From Fragum whitleyi (taxonomy: Eukaryota; Mollusca; Bivalvia; Cardiida; Cardiidae), in contig OX411549.1 of the NCBI GenBank assembly GCA_948146395.1, positions 36,726,693-36,790,692 of the forward strand: a DNA stretch of 64,000 nt. The letters run 5' to 3'. Made by a program: the position numbers and the translations under genes. The notes below the pieces were generated by a model. That model did no database searches. It worked only from the letters and a program-made list of their open reading frames with translations, and had not been told where the DNA came from. Shown one piece after another: positions 52,777 to 63,700 of the stretch; within the stretch, counting starts at the first letter, position 1; each line of letters starts with the position of its first letter.

Positions 52777-53797
52777 GGGTCTGACTATTTAGACTGGTTC
52801 TGCTGTCGACTCATGTATGAGGCTTTTATAAAAGACGTCACGACAGTGGGACCAGTCTATCTGACTATTAACCCCGGGAAACCCCGGGAACTCGGAATTA
52901 CCCCGGGAAAAATAATATTAGTATGCTGAGAATATGTTTGTACTATAAACTGCACTTTGAACGAGGGATTAATGAATCTCTTGATCTTAAAAAAGGTTTC
53001 AATATACTCATGTATTGCCACATATTTATTAAGAACGCATGACGTTTTCTCCTGGTTTTTCAACATTTTTTAAGTGGGACCCGGGGTAATTCTATCACTG
53101 TATTGAAATCGTTTTAAATTGTAACACCGGAATTTCTACGTCTGTAACAATGATTTTTTTTTTGTTGCCAAAGTTTATATTAACAGTATTTTAATCTCAA
53201 TGAACAATACCCCGGGAATCATTTCAATGATGAAAACACCAAACATTAAGGCATCGTTGCATCAATGAATTCACTATGAACTTACATAACATGATGGGAC
53301 CTGGGGTAATTCAAGACATACCAAGGAAACATGATATATACGTAAACTTCGGGACCAGGGGTATTTCAGCTCAGGTTTTTAAATAATCAAGGATTTCTAC
53401 ATCAAAAGATATGTTTCTTCAAAATTTTATGAACTAGGTAAATTCCTGTTAACATCGTGATAAAAACTAATGGGTACGAGAAGGTATATATGTTCATATG
53501 TTCTTGGTAAATTCCGCCGCTTTCTTTTTTGGCGAACCGCCTTATTGGCTTATCATATTTAACCCACCGCCAAGGTCACGGTATATGCATTGTCCCACCA
53601 CCATATATAGGCCTTATAACTTTCATGTAAAACATTAAATTTCTATCGTTAATTATGAAAAAAAAATATTTTTTTTTTTTAATTCAGTGATAGAACTTAT
53701 TTGATACAAGATACATATTTATGTATATATAGGTTTCCCGGGGGTAATACCGAATTCCCGGGGTTTCCCGGGGTTCCCGGGGTAAATAGTCAGACCG
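52777..53797. mobile_element. TIR element with CCCGGG-rich ends and 8-bp TSD
   Basis: The right end (TTCCCGGGGTAAATAGTCAG region, 53732-53797) is the inverse of the left end (GGTCTGACTATT at 52779, continuing as AACCCCGGGAAACCCCGGGA from 52870). AAAATATG flanks it at 52769-52776 and 53798-53805. The left end is interrupted by a roughly 70-bp palindrome (52790-52859). Further GGGTAATTC motifs lie inside. No transposase frame. The 8-bp TSD fits hAT-like or P-like groups. Confidence 0.72.
52790..52859. repeat. Small palindrome nested in the left TIR
   Basis: TAGACTGGTTCTGCTGTCG faces CGACAGTGGGACCAGTCTA. TCTGACTATT occurs on both sides of it, as expected for insertion with target duplication. 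Confidence 0.65.
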
Positions 53798-53840
53798 AAA
53801 ATATGGGTAAGGGTGCAAAAGGTAGTTTAAGGCGGAAAAG

Positions 53841-54408
53841 GTAATATTCGATGAAAACCTGACATTCAGTAGCCACACAAATGAGAAAAAAAAGATAGCC
53901 AACAGAAATCTAGGCATCATATGCAGAACCTTTACTTACCTAAACAAAGAAATATTCCTTAAACTATGTAAATCGATGGTGATACCGCACCTGGAATACG
54001 CAAGTATTGTCTAGAGTCCTTACCCAAACAAACACAAAAAAATCTATCGAAAACGTGCCACGAAGAGCAACTGAATTGATCCCAAGTATTTGTCACTTAT
54101 CCTACAATGAAATAAAATGAGGTATTTAGGACTACCAACTTTGGAGTACAGAAGAACTAGAGCTGACATGATCCAAACATACAAAATACTAAAAAATATT
54201 GACATTACCTCAACCCCAAACTTCTTTAATATGCATAATAACACCCGAACGAGAGAATATCTTCAAATTATACAAAAAATCACAAGAACTGAGAGAAAAA
54301 GAAATTCATTCAGACATAGAATTGTCTCACCGTGGAATTCTCTGACGAATGACACGGGTTATAAATGCAGACAATGTAAACATCTTTAAACACTTGTTAT
54401 ACAAGTGA
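53841..54408 (+). pseudogene. LINE (non-LTR) reverse-transcriptase C-terminal remnant
   Basis: Frames broken by a stop and a frameshift read VIFDENLTFSSHTNEKKKIA, then CKSMVIPHLEYASIV, then YLGLPTLEYRRTRADMIQTY and RHRIVSPWNSLTND, ending NIFKHLLYK-TGA. These are typical of the region after the reverse transcriptase of Jockey/CR1/L2-like elements. The microsatellite tail follows about 150 nt later. Confidence 0.8.
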
Positions 54409-54559
54409 AGAGAGAAGAACGCAACCAGAAGAGCTCCAAACAGCCAGCGGCCGACTATTGGCTCCAGTACAGTAAGCTACAGTAATTTTAAGGGGTGCTA
54501 AAAGACTGCCTCGATAGCTCAGTCACATGCCAGTAATACCCGAAAGGGGAGTTAGGCAG

Positions 54560-54738
54560 TATGTATGTATGTATGTATGTATGTATGTATGTATGTATGT
54601 ATGTATGTATGTATGTATGTATGTATGTATGTATGTATGGATGGATGGATGGATGGATGGATGGATGGATGGATGGATGGATGGATGGATGGATGGATGG
54701 ATGGATGTATGGATGTATGTATGAATGTATGTGTATGT
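54560..54738 (+). repeat. Microsatellite (TATG)n then (GATG)n
   Basis: About twenty TATG units are followed by about seventeen GATG units, then a mixed end. It is probably the 3' tail of the LINE. All open frames through it are artefacts. Confidence 0.95.
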
Positions 54739-54799
54739 ACGTACTCAATGTCACAGAAGACAGAATTAGTCGGAATAGGATAGCTTTTGTTTTAGAATC

Positions 54800-55325
54800 T
54801 TTTCATATATTTAGGCGTGGCAGGGCGGGGCCTATTTTGCGCCCGAAATCTTTGAACGAATCTTCACCCGAACCACTGGGCCTATTTCAATGAAACTTTA
54901 CCAGAATGTTTCTAGGGCTACCCTTCTCAAAAATTGTTCGCGAAATTATGATTTTCCCATTAATATGGGCGTGGCAGGGTGGGGCTTATTTTGAGCCAGA
55001 CTCCTCTGAACGACATTTCCTTTTGAACCACAGGGCCGATTTCATTGAAATTTTACTCGCATGATCATTGTTTGACCCTTTTCAAAAAATGTTCGCAAAA
55101 TTTTGATTGGCCTTTAAGTATTGGTGTGGCAGGTTGGGGCCTATTTTGAGCCCGAAATCTTTGAACGCGTCTCCTCCTGAACCACTGGGCCTATTTCAAT
55201 GAAACTTTACAAGAATGTTCCTTTAATGAACCTCTACACAATTTGTTTGAAAAAATATGATTGGCCCATAGATATGGGCGTGCAGGGCTGGGCTTATTTT
55301 GAGTCTTCTCAGTAATGAATGGGTG
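54800..55325 (-). mobile_element. Pearl-like degenerate repeats, reverse orientation
   Basis: GGGCGTGGCAGGGTGGGGCT, TATTTTGAGCC and GGGCCTATTTCAATGAAACT recur every 150-180 nt. They are the inverse of units in 24434-25550. Clear ends are missing. Confidence 0.65.
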
Positions 55326-57000
55326 GGTAGGGTCTATTTCACTTTCAATTGTTGGGATTACATCTCCTCTTCATAAATAAGGCAAATGTGAATGAATCTT
55401 TGTCAGAAATTACTTGGATGAGTTCCACTGGACCAATAAAATTCAGATGAGCGGTTCAAGGCCATTCTGACCCTCTTGTTGCATCATTCATTTCGATAAA
55501 TAAGATTCCGCTCTCATTAGGGATGATACTTATACAGAATATTTATCTTTATTTATTCAAGTTTGTACTATGGGCCGGATGCCTGTGTAATGCAAAATAC
55601 ACAGCTTCTTTTCATGTCATACACCAGCAATTTAACTAAATCTAAATTTTGCTATTTCTTATGAAATTCTTAAAGGTGAATTTAGTCGTGGCCTTTGACA
55701 CTCTTTTATTTTTTCTTCAATTCTGTCACACTGGCTACAGTTACAATCATCGGTGACATCAACTGAAAAGGTGAATGCGTTTGAATGAGTTTGTGGTGCA
55801 AGTTCTGAATAAAATTTGATGGAGCTAATACATATCTTTAATTTTGTCCTAGGTGGACGAATGTAAATTTCACAATATTGCTAACAGTGTATATGATGTT
55901 GGTATTTCCCAAACATTAAAGTATAATTATATTTCAAAAAACATAGTACATAGTTTATGGAATATCCAAAAGGTCTTTAACCCATGAGAATGATACAAAT
56001 ATAACACAATGATACAATATGACGGACAACAACAAATACACATTTTTGCATTACGTATTAGATAGAGGCTGCATAGTGAGGTTCACGAAAAAATGAAAGC
56101 TGTTCCTAGTGGACTGCTTCCGCTAGAAGAGCTTCTATTTTCTGTAAACCTCATTATAGGTTTATGTTCAAAACTGAGCTCTGACGTAGGCGCTGAGTCT
56201 ATATCCATAGGTATATCGGTACTTAAAAAAAGGCATATGATAGGAATTGAACCTGATCCCTACACTTCAATCATGAAAGTGCTGAGTTAACCTAACGAAA
56301 GCAAATATAACGACTACTGGTAGTGTTTGTCATGAAAAGGAGCTGAATTCATTGATTTATACGTACATGCAAGTAAAACATAAAAAATATCGGATTTTGA
56401 AATAATTGCCTGTGGTCAAGGCCCTAATGAAATTCTGAGTCAAGAAATGATTATCCGTACATGCATTTTATCATGTATTGTATGACGATAATCATAATTC
56501 ATTCCTTAAACTGTATATGAATGCTTTGCATTATCAAGTAAGATATTTCAATTCCCACACCTCAGTATCGCATCAAGAAGGGACTCAAGGGGGTGAAACC
56601 CCCTCCTTAGCATTATCTTTTCTGGAGAACTAGCGATATTCAACATTTCCTACATTGAGATGAGCTAGATATCATTATGGTAAATATATTCTAAAATTAC
56701 CGTTTGTGTGAATCAATAATAGCGAGTACAATACTTAGACATTCATCCTTAACCACCTTTACGCCCACCTTTTAGAACCTTTAACCAGCTTTAACAATTT
56801 TTTGCATCTTTTTGTATTATAGGGACACCCTAATCGCCCTTCCCATATAAGGTTGTAGACTCCACCCAAAATTATGTTTGTATGCAAACAAACCCCGCCC
56901 TCTCTCACACCAACTTGTTTCGGTAACTTCGTCTTCTCCCTGTATTTATCTATTTTCTGAATTTACTTATTCCTTACTAACGATTCATTTTGTTTTTCAG
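55326..57000. other. Intergenic region without recognised genes
   Basis: A 65-codon frame at 56093-56290 has no family match or splice context. No strong repeats recognised. Confidence 0.4.
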
Positions 57001-57100
57001 TCAGAAAAAGAACTAAAATATTTTTCACAAAACATGATATTCAAATTAATTGAAGACGTTCCACTACATTTTGGAGACTGTTTCAATGCGCATGAATGAG
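57001..57100 (+). other. Possible short exon with a strong acceptor, unidentified
   Basis: TTTTGTTTTTCAG is followed by an open frame SEKELKYFSQNMIFKLIEDV, then PLHFGDCFNAHE and TGA. The acceptor is good, but no upstream exon or family is known. Low confidence. Confidence 0.2.
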
Positions 57101-57140
57101 TACACTTTTATGCAAATACATGTAGGAGATACTGAATTTT

Positions 57141-57260
57141 GATTGGATGAGGCACCACCGGTTTTTACCATTTTAGCCAATCAAATCTTCAAAATGTTGT
57201 CGTATGCGATAGCGTGGGCCTTTTCTGGGTTAAGCGGGATTACAGAATTCAACGCAAAGC
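57141..57260 (+). promoter_or_regulatory. Candidate HMGB promoter and untranslated first exon
   Basis: Two CCAAT-type boxes (GATTGG at about 57141 and AGCCAATCAAA at about 57175) stand before a less AT-rich stretch ending GCAAAGC|GTAAGT, a consensus donor at 57261. The HMGB start-codon exon has its own 5' UTR acceptor (TTTACTTCCAG, ending 60542), so an upstream leader exon is expected. The link is inferred only from position and strand. Confidence 0.35.
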
Positions 57261-58320
57261 GTAAGTAGAATTTAGTTAAATTTCTCCTAAACTTAATTTC
57301 TATTTCGATTCTTATTTGGACAAAGACTCAAATCAGTTTCAAGTTGCCATTGCACCTGACTGAAAACACGAGTTCAGCTGATCAGCGAAAAGAACTAGCG
57401 GTATGCCGGTTTTCGCAAGTCAACAAGGCAGACGGCCATTATGTTATGCAGGGAATACCTTGTAAAATTCAACAATATTCTTTCTAGAAATGAAAGCACA
57501 TTAGAGGTTAACGAGCAAGCTTTTAAGAAGGAAGGGATTATTTGAAGTATCACCTATCTTATTTTGATAGTTTCGCTTATTCTCTATCCGTTTTGTACTA
57601 GGGAAACGGCCTGAAAGGTCGACGGTCTTTGTCGTCCCATTCCCTATAACGGCCATTGTGAATATTCGCAATGCAATCTACGTCCAAGCTATTAGCCTAT
57701 ACTACACTATGGATAGTGACAGTTTGCATAGGGACGTCAACGAGTTGAAATTTTCTCCAAATTTCACCACGGTAAATGCTATGTTTTTAATCGAGACACA
57801 GCTAGGATGATTTTTAGGGGTAGTTTCATTCATCAAATGAAATCTAGACGCTGAAAGGTGAACTTTGAGGTCATTCTTTCTCGCTAAAATTTTCATGGCG
57901 GATTCCACATTCTTTCTTGTTTCACTGTAGCCATCAATGGCATTGAATAGTATATAACGGGCAAAGTTTGAAAGACTTTGTGCGTGTTTCATAGTGCATT
58001 TTAGACTGTGTATATTGGTTTTATATTCAAAGATCAAGTAAATATTTGATAAATATCTAAAATAAACGTGCGAAAATAATAAAAATGGCGGTAATTTGTG
58101 GTTTTGATGAGAGCAATTTATGCAAATTAGTAAGCAGAAAAGATGAAGGGGGTAAAAAAACAAAACATTAGATAATTTTCACTCATGATAAACTAAAATA
58201 ACTGATGATTACTATAAAGTCTTTTAAAAGCTTGCCAAGACTATTACCAACTATTTAACCCTTTTTATGCTGAATAAAAATGAAAAAAAAAGTTTGGAGA
58301 GCGAGTCTGTATTTTTATAG
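57261..58320. other. Probable HMGB leader intron, left part
   Basis: A 153-codon minus-strand frame (57702-58163) has no recognisable domain. No repeats stand out. Confidence 0.4.
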
Positions 58321-59320
58321 ACAATTTTTAAGCCCCTGCACCAGAGAAAGGGGCATATTGTTTTACAGTTTCCCATTCTGTCTGTCTGCAAAACTTAACA
58401 AAAAACATAATATTTTAAAGTCTATTCTGAGGTGCATTCCTAAGAGCGAGATTAAAAATCCAGCTAAGTAAGATTTTTAAGAAGTCAGAGATTTTCGATA
58501 ATTTGAGTGAAAACATTCAACGTCACCCTCAGGGATAATTCTGGCTCAGAATATTGTGTGCAAAAATATCCCGTTTGGCAAAAGCCAATGAGAAATGAAG
58601 AATTTTAGGGGAGAAATTTTACAAAATCTGTCACTTAATAATAATCTGCTTTGAGATTTTTCTCCCGTTAAACCATTTTCAATGAGATTTCTGGTAGAAA
58701 TATGAGAGAATCTCTCAACATTTAACCCCAAAATGATCCCTGCACCCTGACTACTCATTTTAAACCAATGCAAAACCATCTACATTTCCTTATTGAGATA
58801 TCTTAAGATTCTTACTTAGCAGCTGAAAAATCTCGCTCTACCAAACGCTTTATCTTAAAAATCTTAATAAGAATCAGAAGAAACTCTCTCTAACGAACGC
58901 ACCTCAGGATAGGCTACAAGCCTCATATTTGGCATGGTGATATATTTCAATGATACACATCTGCTGATATTGAAGTCAAGGTCATTTGACAAAGTCAAGG
59001 TCATCTGCCTAGGTTATATAACTAAAAAAATAACTAAAAAACTTAATATTGCCATTATTTTCAAGCCTATTCAAGATAAATGTCTCATATTGGGCATATT
59101 GATTGATCACAATAATGTACATCAGTAAATACCAAGCTGAAGGTCACATGACCAAAAGTCAAGTTCATCTGTCAAGGCCAAATAACTCAAAAACTTGACC
59201 AAAGAATTTAACATTGCCAATATTTTCAAGCCTATTTAAGATAAAAGCCTCATATTTGGCATGCTGATGCACATCTGCTGATGTCAAGGTCATGTGTCAA
59301 AGTCAAGGTCATATAACTCC
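58321..59320. mobile_element. GGGGCATATTG-class element interrupted by a GAGGTGC-TIR element
   Basis: The class start is TTTTTAAGCCCCTGCACCAG then AAAGGGGCATATTG. Repeats of TTCAAGCCTATTCAAGATA and AAGTCAAGGTCAT follow to 59310. At about 58426-58912, ends GAGGTGCATTCCTAAGAGCG and ACTCTCTCTAACGAACGCAC then CTC are inverted, marking a nested TIR element of about 490 bp. Confidence 0.6.
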
Positions 59321-59910
59321 CTACCAATGAAACCAAGGAGTCCAAGCTCAAAGAAAGGAGTCAGGATTTTCATAATTGGGAGAATATGATGGAAAAGAAG
59401 AAAATGCTTGCTTTAAGCAATTCTTTTCACAAGGTTTTCAGCCAAAGTAGATGGTTTTCTTACAAATACTACCGAATGAAAACAAATGTTATGTTCAACA
59501 ACTTTTTAGTGAAAATATCTGATTTGATAGAAAACTGCCATGTGCCGGGGTTTGTTGAATTAGTGTTCCCACTGCTTCTTCAATCTTGGGGTAAAAATGG
59601 GTATTTTACTGCATGTATGTACCCCCTCTTTATAACACAAAGAAGGCTGGTTTCAAAAATTGGGGGGTACAAGTTTAATTAATTAAGGGGGAAATCACCC
59701 CCATTTGGGGGTTTTGGGAACACTGAAATATTGTTATATGGTTGAGGGAGTGAAAAATATTCAAATAATTTTGAATTCAATTATGATATTGACAAATCGG
59801 AGATCATCTTGAACTTTTGATTATATGGACTGGAGTTTCCTTAAAGATTCTTGACAGATAGCCAGAAATTGAATGAGTTCCCCTTGACCTAAAGTGAGAC
59901 ATTTTTATTT

Positions 59911-60186
59911 TTATGCCCCCGTATCGAGAGATCGGGGGCATATTGTTTTACTCATGTCTGTCTGTCTGTCCGTCTGTCTGTCCGAAAATTTAACCTTGCC
60001 ATTATCTTCAAGCCTATTCAAGATACAAAGCTAATATTTGGCATAATGATAGATCTTAATGATCCACATCCACTGGTACCAAAGTCAAGGTCATGTGACA
60101 AGGTCAAGGTCATCTGTCAAGGTCAAACTTTGAGAGAAAAAATGCGGTTACGGGGGCATTCGTGTTTCACAAACACATCTTGTTTT
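59911..60186 (-). mobile_element. GGGGGCATA-class element
   Basis: It runs from TTATGCCCCCGTATCGAGAG to CACAAACACATCTTGTTTTA with CTGTCTGTCTGTCCGTCTG inside. Near-twin of 9121-9416. Reversed, it begins AAACAAGATGTG and ends GCATAAAAA, the AAACAAG-to-TAAAAA pattern of the pearl-like elements. Confidence 0.72.
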
Positions 60187-60565
60187 ATTTTGGTTTAGGT
60201 GTATTGTTTTTGACTTGTCTTAGTTTTGGCCCTTTAAAGTCAAATGAAAAATTTTGGTCTGGCTTTGAGAACTTTTTTGCTTTCTGCTCATTTTCAGATA
60301 CAAGTGGAATGATTTTGATTGAAACTAAAATATTATTTTGGGTCACAAAGTTTGAAGGTCAAAGTCACAATGACTCTGACCAAGAAACATTTCCTTACTC
60401 TTACTTAAGCAATTCGCTTCGAATTATGAAAATTTATACAATTGTTGCCCATGACCCAAGGAAGTGCCCTATTGATTTTGGGTCATGTTTGTTGAAATTC
60501 AAGGTCACAATTGTGGCTAACACAATATATGTTTACTTCCAGAAAAAAGTTACTAGACTTGAACC

Positions 60566-60712
60566 ATGCCGAAAAGAGACGGAAAACCAAGTGGACGCAT
60601 ATCCTCTTATGCCTTCTTTGTGCGCTGCTGCCGTGAAGAGCACAAGAAAAAGCACCCTGGAGAAAACATTGTCTTTGCAGAATTCACGAAAAAATGTGCT
60701 GAGAAGTGGAAG
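60566..60712 (+). CDS. HMGB: HMGB coding exon 1 (box A, first half)
   Basis: 49 codons, [10 protein letters not shown] to KKCAEKWK, phase 0, donor AAG|GTAAAT. The exon probably begins at 60543 with 23 nt of 5' UTR after TTTACTTCCAG. Confidence 0.94.
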
Positions 60713-63700
60713 GTAAATGTCACTCTTTCCTTAAAACCCTTTCCTGAATCCAATATTATATCAAGTGTGGTTTTAAGGTAATGGACACGTAATAAGTGTG
60801 CAAAATTTCAGAATTCATGATCTTTCACAATTTTGACCAAGGGTTTCCTAATGAAATCATTGGTTAACACTGTTAAAGGTTACTACTTCCGAAACATTAC
60901 TACTACCTTCTAATAGCTTGAAAATTATATTGTAGATGTTCTAATTATAATAACTTATGACAAGACTAGACAAGAGTTTCTTTGTCTCCTTAAGTGATTT
61001 AAACAAAAGCAGAAAAAAGAAATGACATGTATGTAAAACTCTTGATTTTGACCTTCATTAACCAATTGTTGATTACATGGAAGTCTGCTTTAAGGAAGTG
61101 GATCCATAAAAGTTCCTCAATGTTTTGGAAGTCTTGAACTTTAACAGTGTTAACAATATTTTTCATTGTGAAACCTTGGTTAACATTGTGAAAGATCATA
61201 ATTATGGTCTGAAATGTTATGGAACTATTAAGGTTCCACTACCTTAAGCAAAATTGTGAACATTTCCCCATGACGAGACATTTCTTTTGGGACTACTTTG
61301 TGTGCAGGTTTACTTAAAGTTTGTGCACTTAAAATTGCTTTCATGGAGGAATAAAACCAAAGTTTCAGTTAAGTAGAATACACAAATCTTGATTATCACA
61401 GCTTTGAATGATTTATTTTAAAAGGAAATGACTCCAAAAGAAAAGAAACGCTTTGAAGAAATGGCAGCAAAAGACAAGATTAGGTATGACAAAGAAATGG
61501 CCGAATATAACCCAGAAGGCGGCAAAGGAGCCAAGGGAGGCAAGCGCAAGAAGGACCCAAATGCTCCAAAGAGGGCACTGTGAGTAAAGCGACAATATTA
61601 ATATGCTGTTATATAGGGTGTCTTAACCCTTTCCTGTTTTACAAAATTTTGGACCTGTCCAAATTCAAAGGTTTTTCAGACGAAAACAGGGCTTGAAAAT
61701 TCTACTTGTCCGCTTGTCCTGCATGATTTTTTCCTTCTTTGTCTATATAAGCAGGACGAGTGGATTTTGCAAAAATTCACTTTAATATGAAACTAATGTA
61801 TCACTACATTTTCTTATATAGCAGGACGAGTAGAAATTTCAAGTATTTTCAAGCCCTGGAAAAGTTTAAAGTGGATTTAATTTGAAAAATAACCATCCAG
61901 TAGGGTAGAAAATAGTGTGGAAAAAGAAGAAATTGCTTGCCAGAAGCAATTACTTCTTTTTAGCTCCACTGGCTGAAAGCCACTGGGGCTATTGTCATGG
62001 TGTTGTGTCCGTCGTGCGTCCGTCCGTCCGTCCGTGCGTGCGTGCGTCCGGTCGTAAACCTTTTCTTTAAAAATCTTCTCCTCAGAAACTACTGGATGGA
62101 TTTCAACCAAACTTCACAGGAATGATCCTTGGGTGACCCTCTTTCAAAGTTGTTCAAGAAATTTTGATCAAATGAAAAGCATGGATTTAATGGACGTGGC
62201 TAATTTCCAAATATGGTAAAAAGTGAGTTTTCTCAGATTCTAATCAATGGATACCAATTAAATTTTACATGAATAATCCCTGGGTGACCCTTTATCAGTC
62301 TACAAAAAATCATTGTAATCGAATGGAAAATATGCATTTTATGGGCGGAGGTCATTTCGCTATATGTTATATAGTGGAAACTTTGAAAATCCTTTTCTCA
62401 GAATGTAACTGATGGATATCAACCAAATTTCACTGGAATGATCCTTGAGTGACCCTTTATCAGTCTACAAAAAATCATTGTGATCTGATAAACAAAATGC
62501 ATTTTATGGGCAGAGGTCATTTCTCTATATATTATATAGTGGAAACTTTGAAAATCATTTTCTCAGAATGTTACTGATGGATATCAACCAAATTTTACTG
62601 GAATGATCCTTGAGTGATCCTTTATCATTCTACAAAAAATCATTGTGATCAGATGGAAAATATGCATCTTATGGGCGGAGGTCATTTCTCTATATGTTAT
62701 AAAGTGGAAACTTTGAAAATCATTTTCTCAGAATGTAACTGATGGATACCAACTAAATTTCACTGGAATGGTACTTGATGGACCCTTTATCAGTCTGCAA
62801 AAAATCATTGTGATCTGATAAACAAAATGCATTTTATGGGCAGAGGTCATTTCTCTATATATTATATAGTGGAAAATTTGCAAATCATTTTCTCAGAATC
62901 TAATTTTTGAATATCAAACAAATTTCACTGGTATGATCTTTGAGTGACTCTTTATCAGTGTACCAAAAATCATTTTGATTGGATGAAAAATATGCATTTT
63001 ATGGGCGGAGATCATTCCTCAATATGTTAAATAGTGGAAACTATGAAAATCATTTTCTCAGAACGTTACTGATGGAATCATTTTCAACATCAGTAGAACC
63101 CCAAATATCTAAAAATCTAGTCAAAACATTAATTTGCTTTTACAAGAATTTCAAGCCTGTGGAGCGACTCAAGCCATTCATGGCTTTCTAGTTTCACAAT
63201 GTTTTCTCAATCATAAAATCCCTGGCACGTAAAAAGCAGGGATTAAACGGCAAAGGGTTAAAATATCGATGTTATCTGGTCGAGGTTGGGAGAATTTTTC
63301 ATGACCAGGCAAAGCTTCGTCATGATAATTTCTAGTAGCTAAGACCAGATAACATTGATAATTTAAGACACTAACATTATTATTCTATTTATCATGTTAT
63401 CATTTTTCAGTGCTTAATTGTAATAAACCATAAAAAAAGAGAAATTCAGGTAAAAGTGATTACAAATTGTTTCAAAAAATAGACTGACTGATATCTTGTT
63501 ATGTTATCAGACCGGTAATATTGGGTCATTTCAGGCTTCATTGCATGATAAATATTATGAAGTACATCTATAGGGTATAATTGTTAGTTTCAGTGTTAGA
63601 TCAACTCACACATCCACAAGTTAAAAAGAACTGATGATGAACAATTATGATGGCATTCAATTTGAAAGTTGACCTTTAATTGCAAGCTATGCAGCAAATA

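Larger units (their letters stand above)
61623..63261 (+). mobile_element. TTAA-flanked MITE carrying two nested insertions (HMGB intron 2)
   Basis: TTAA at 61623-61626 and 63258-63261. The sequence matches the intact copy at 15341-15572 once the elements at 61687-61858 and 61962-63191 are removed. Confidence 0.82.

Noticed and set aside
54488..54893. Several MYVC/GWMD or YIHT/HPSI repeat frames
   Set aside because: Pure microsatellite translation.
57702..58163. 153-codon minus-strand frame
   Set aside because: AT-rich, no domain, no splice-site support and no conservation evidence; length alone is weak in AT-rich DNA.
60162..60716. 184-codon + strand frame overlapping HMGB exon 1
   Set aside because: It starts in a repeat end and runs through the HMGB exon in another frame; the HMGB frame is unmistakable.
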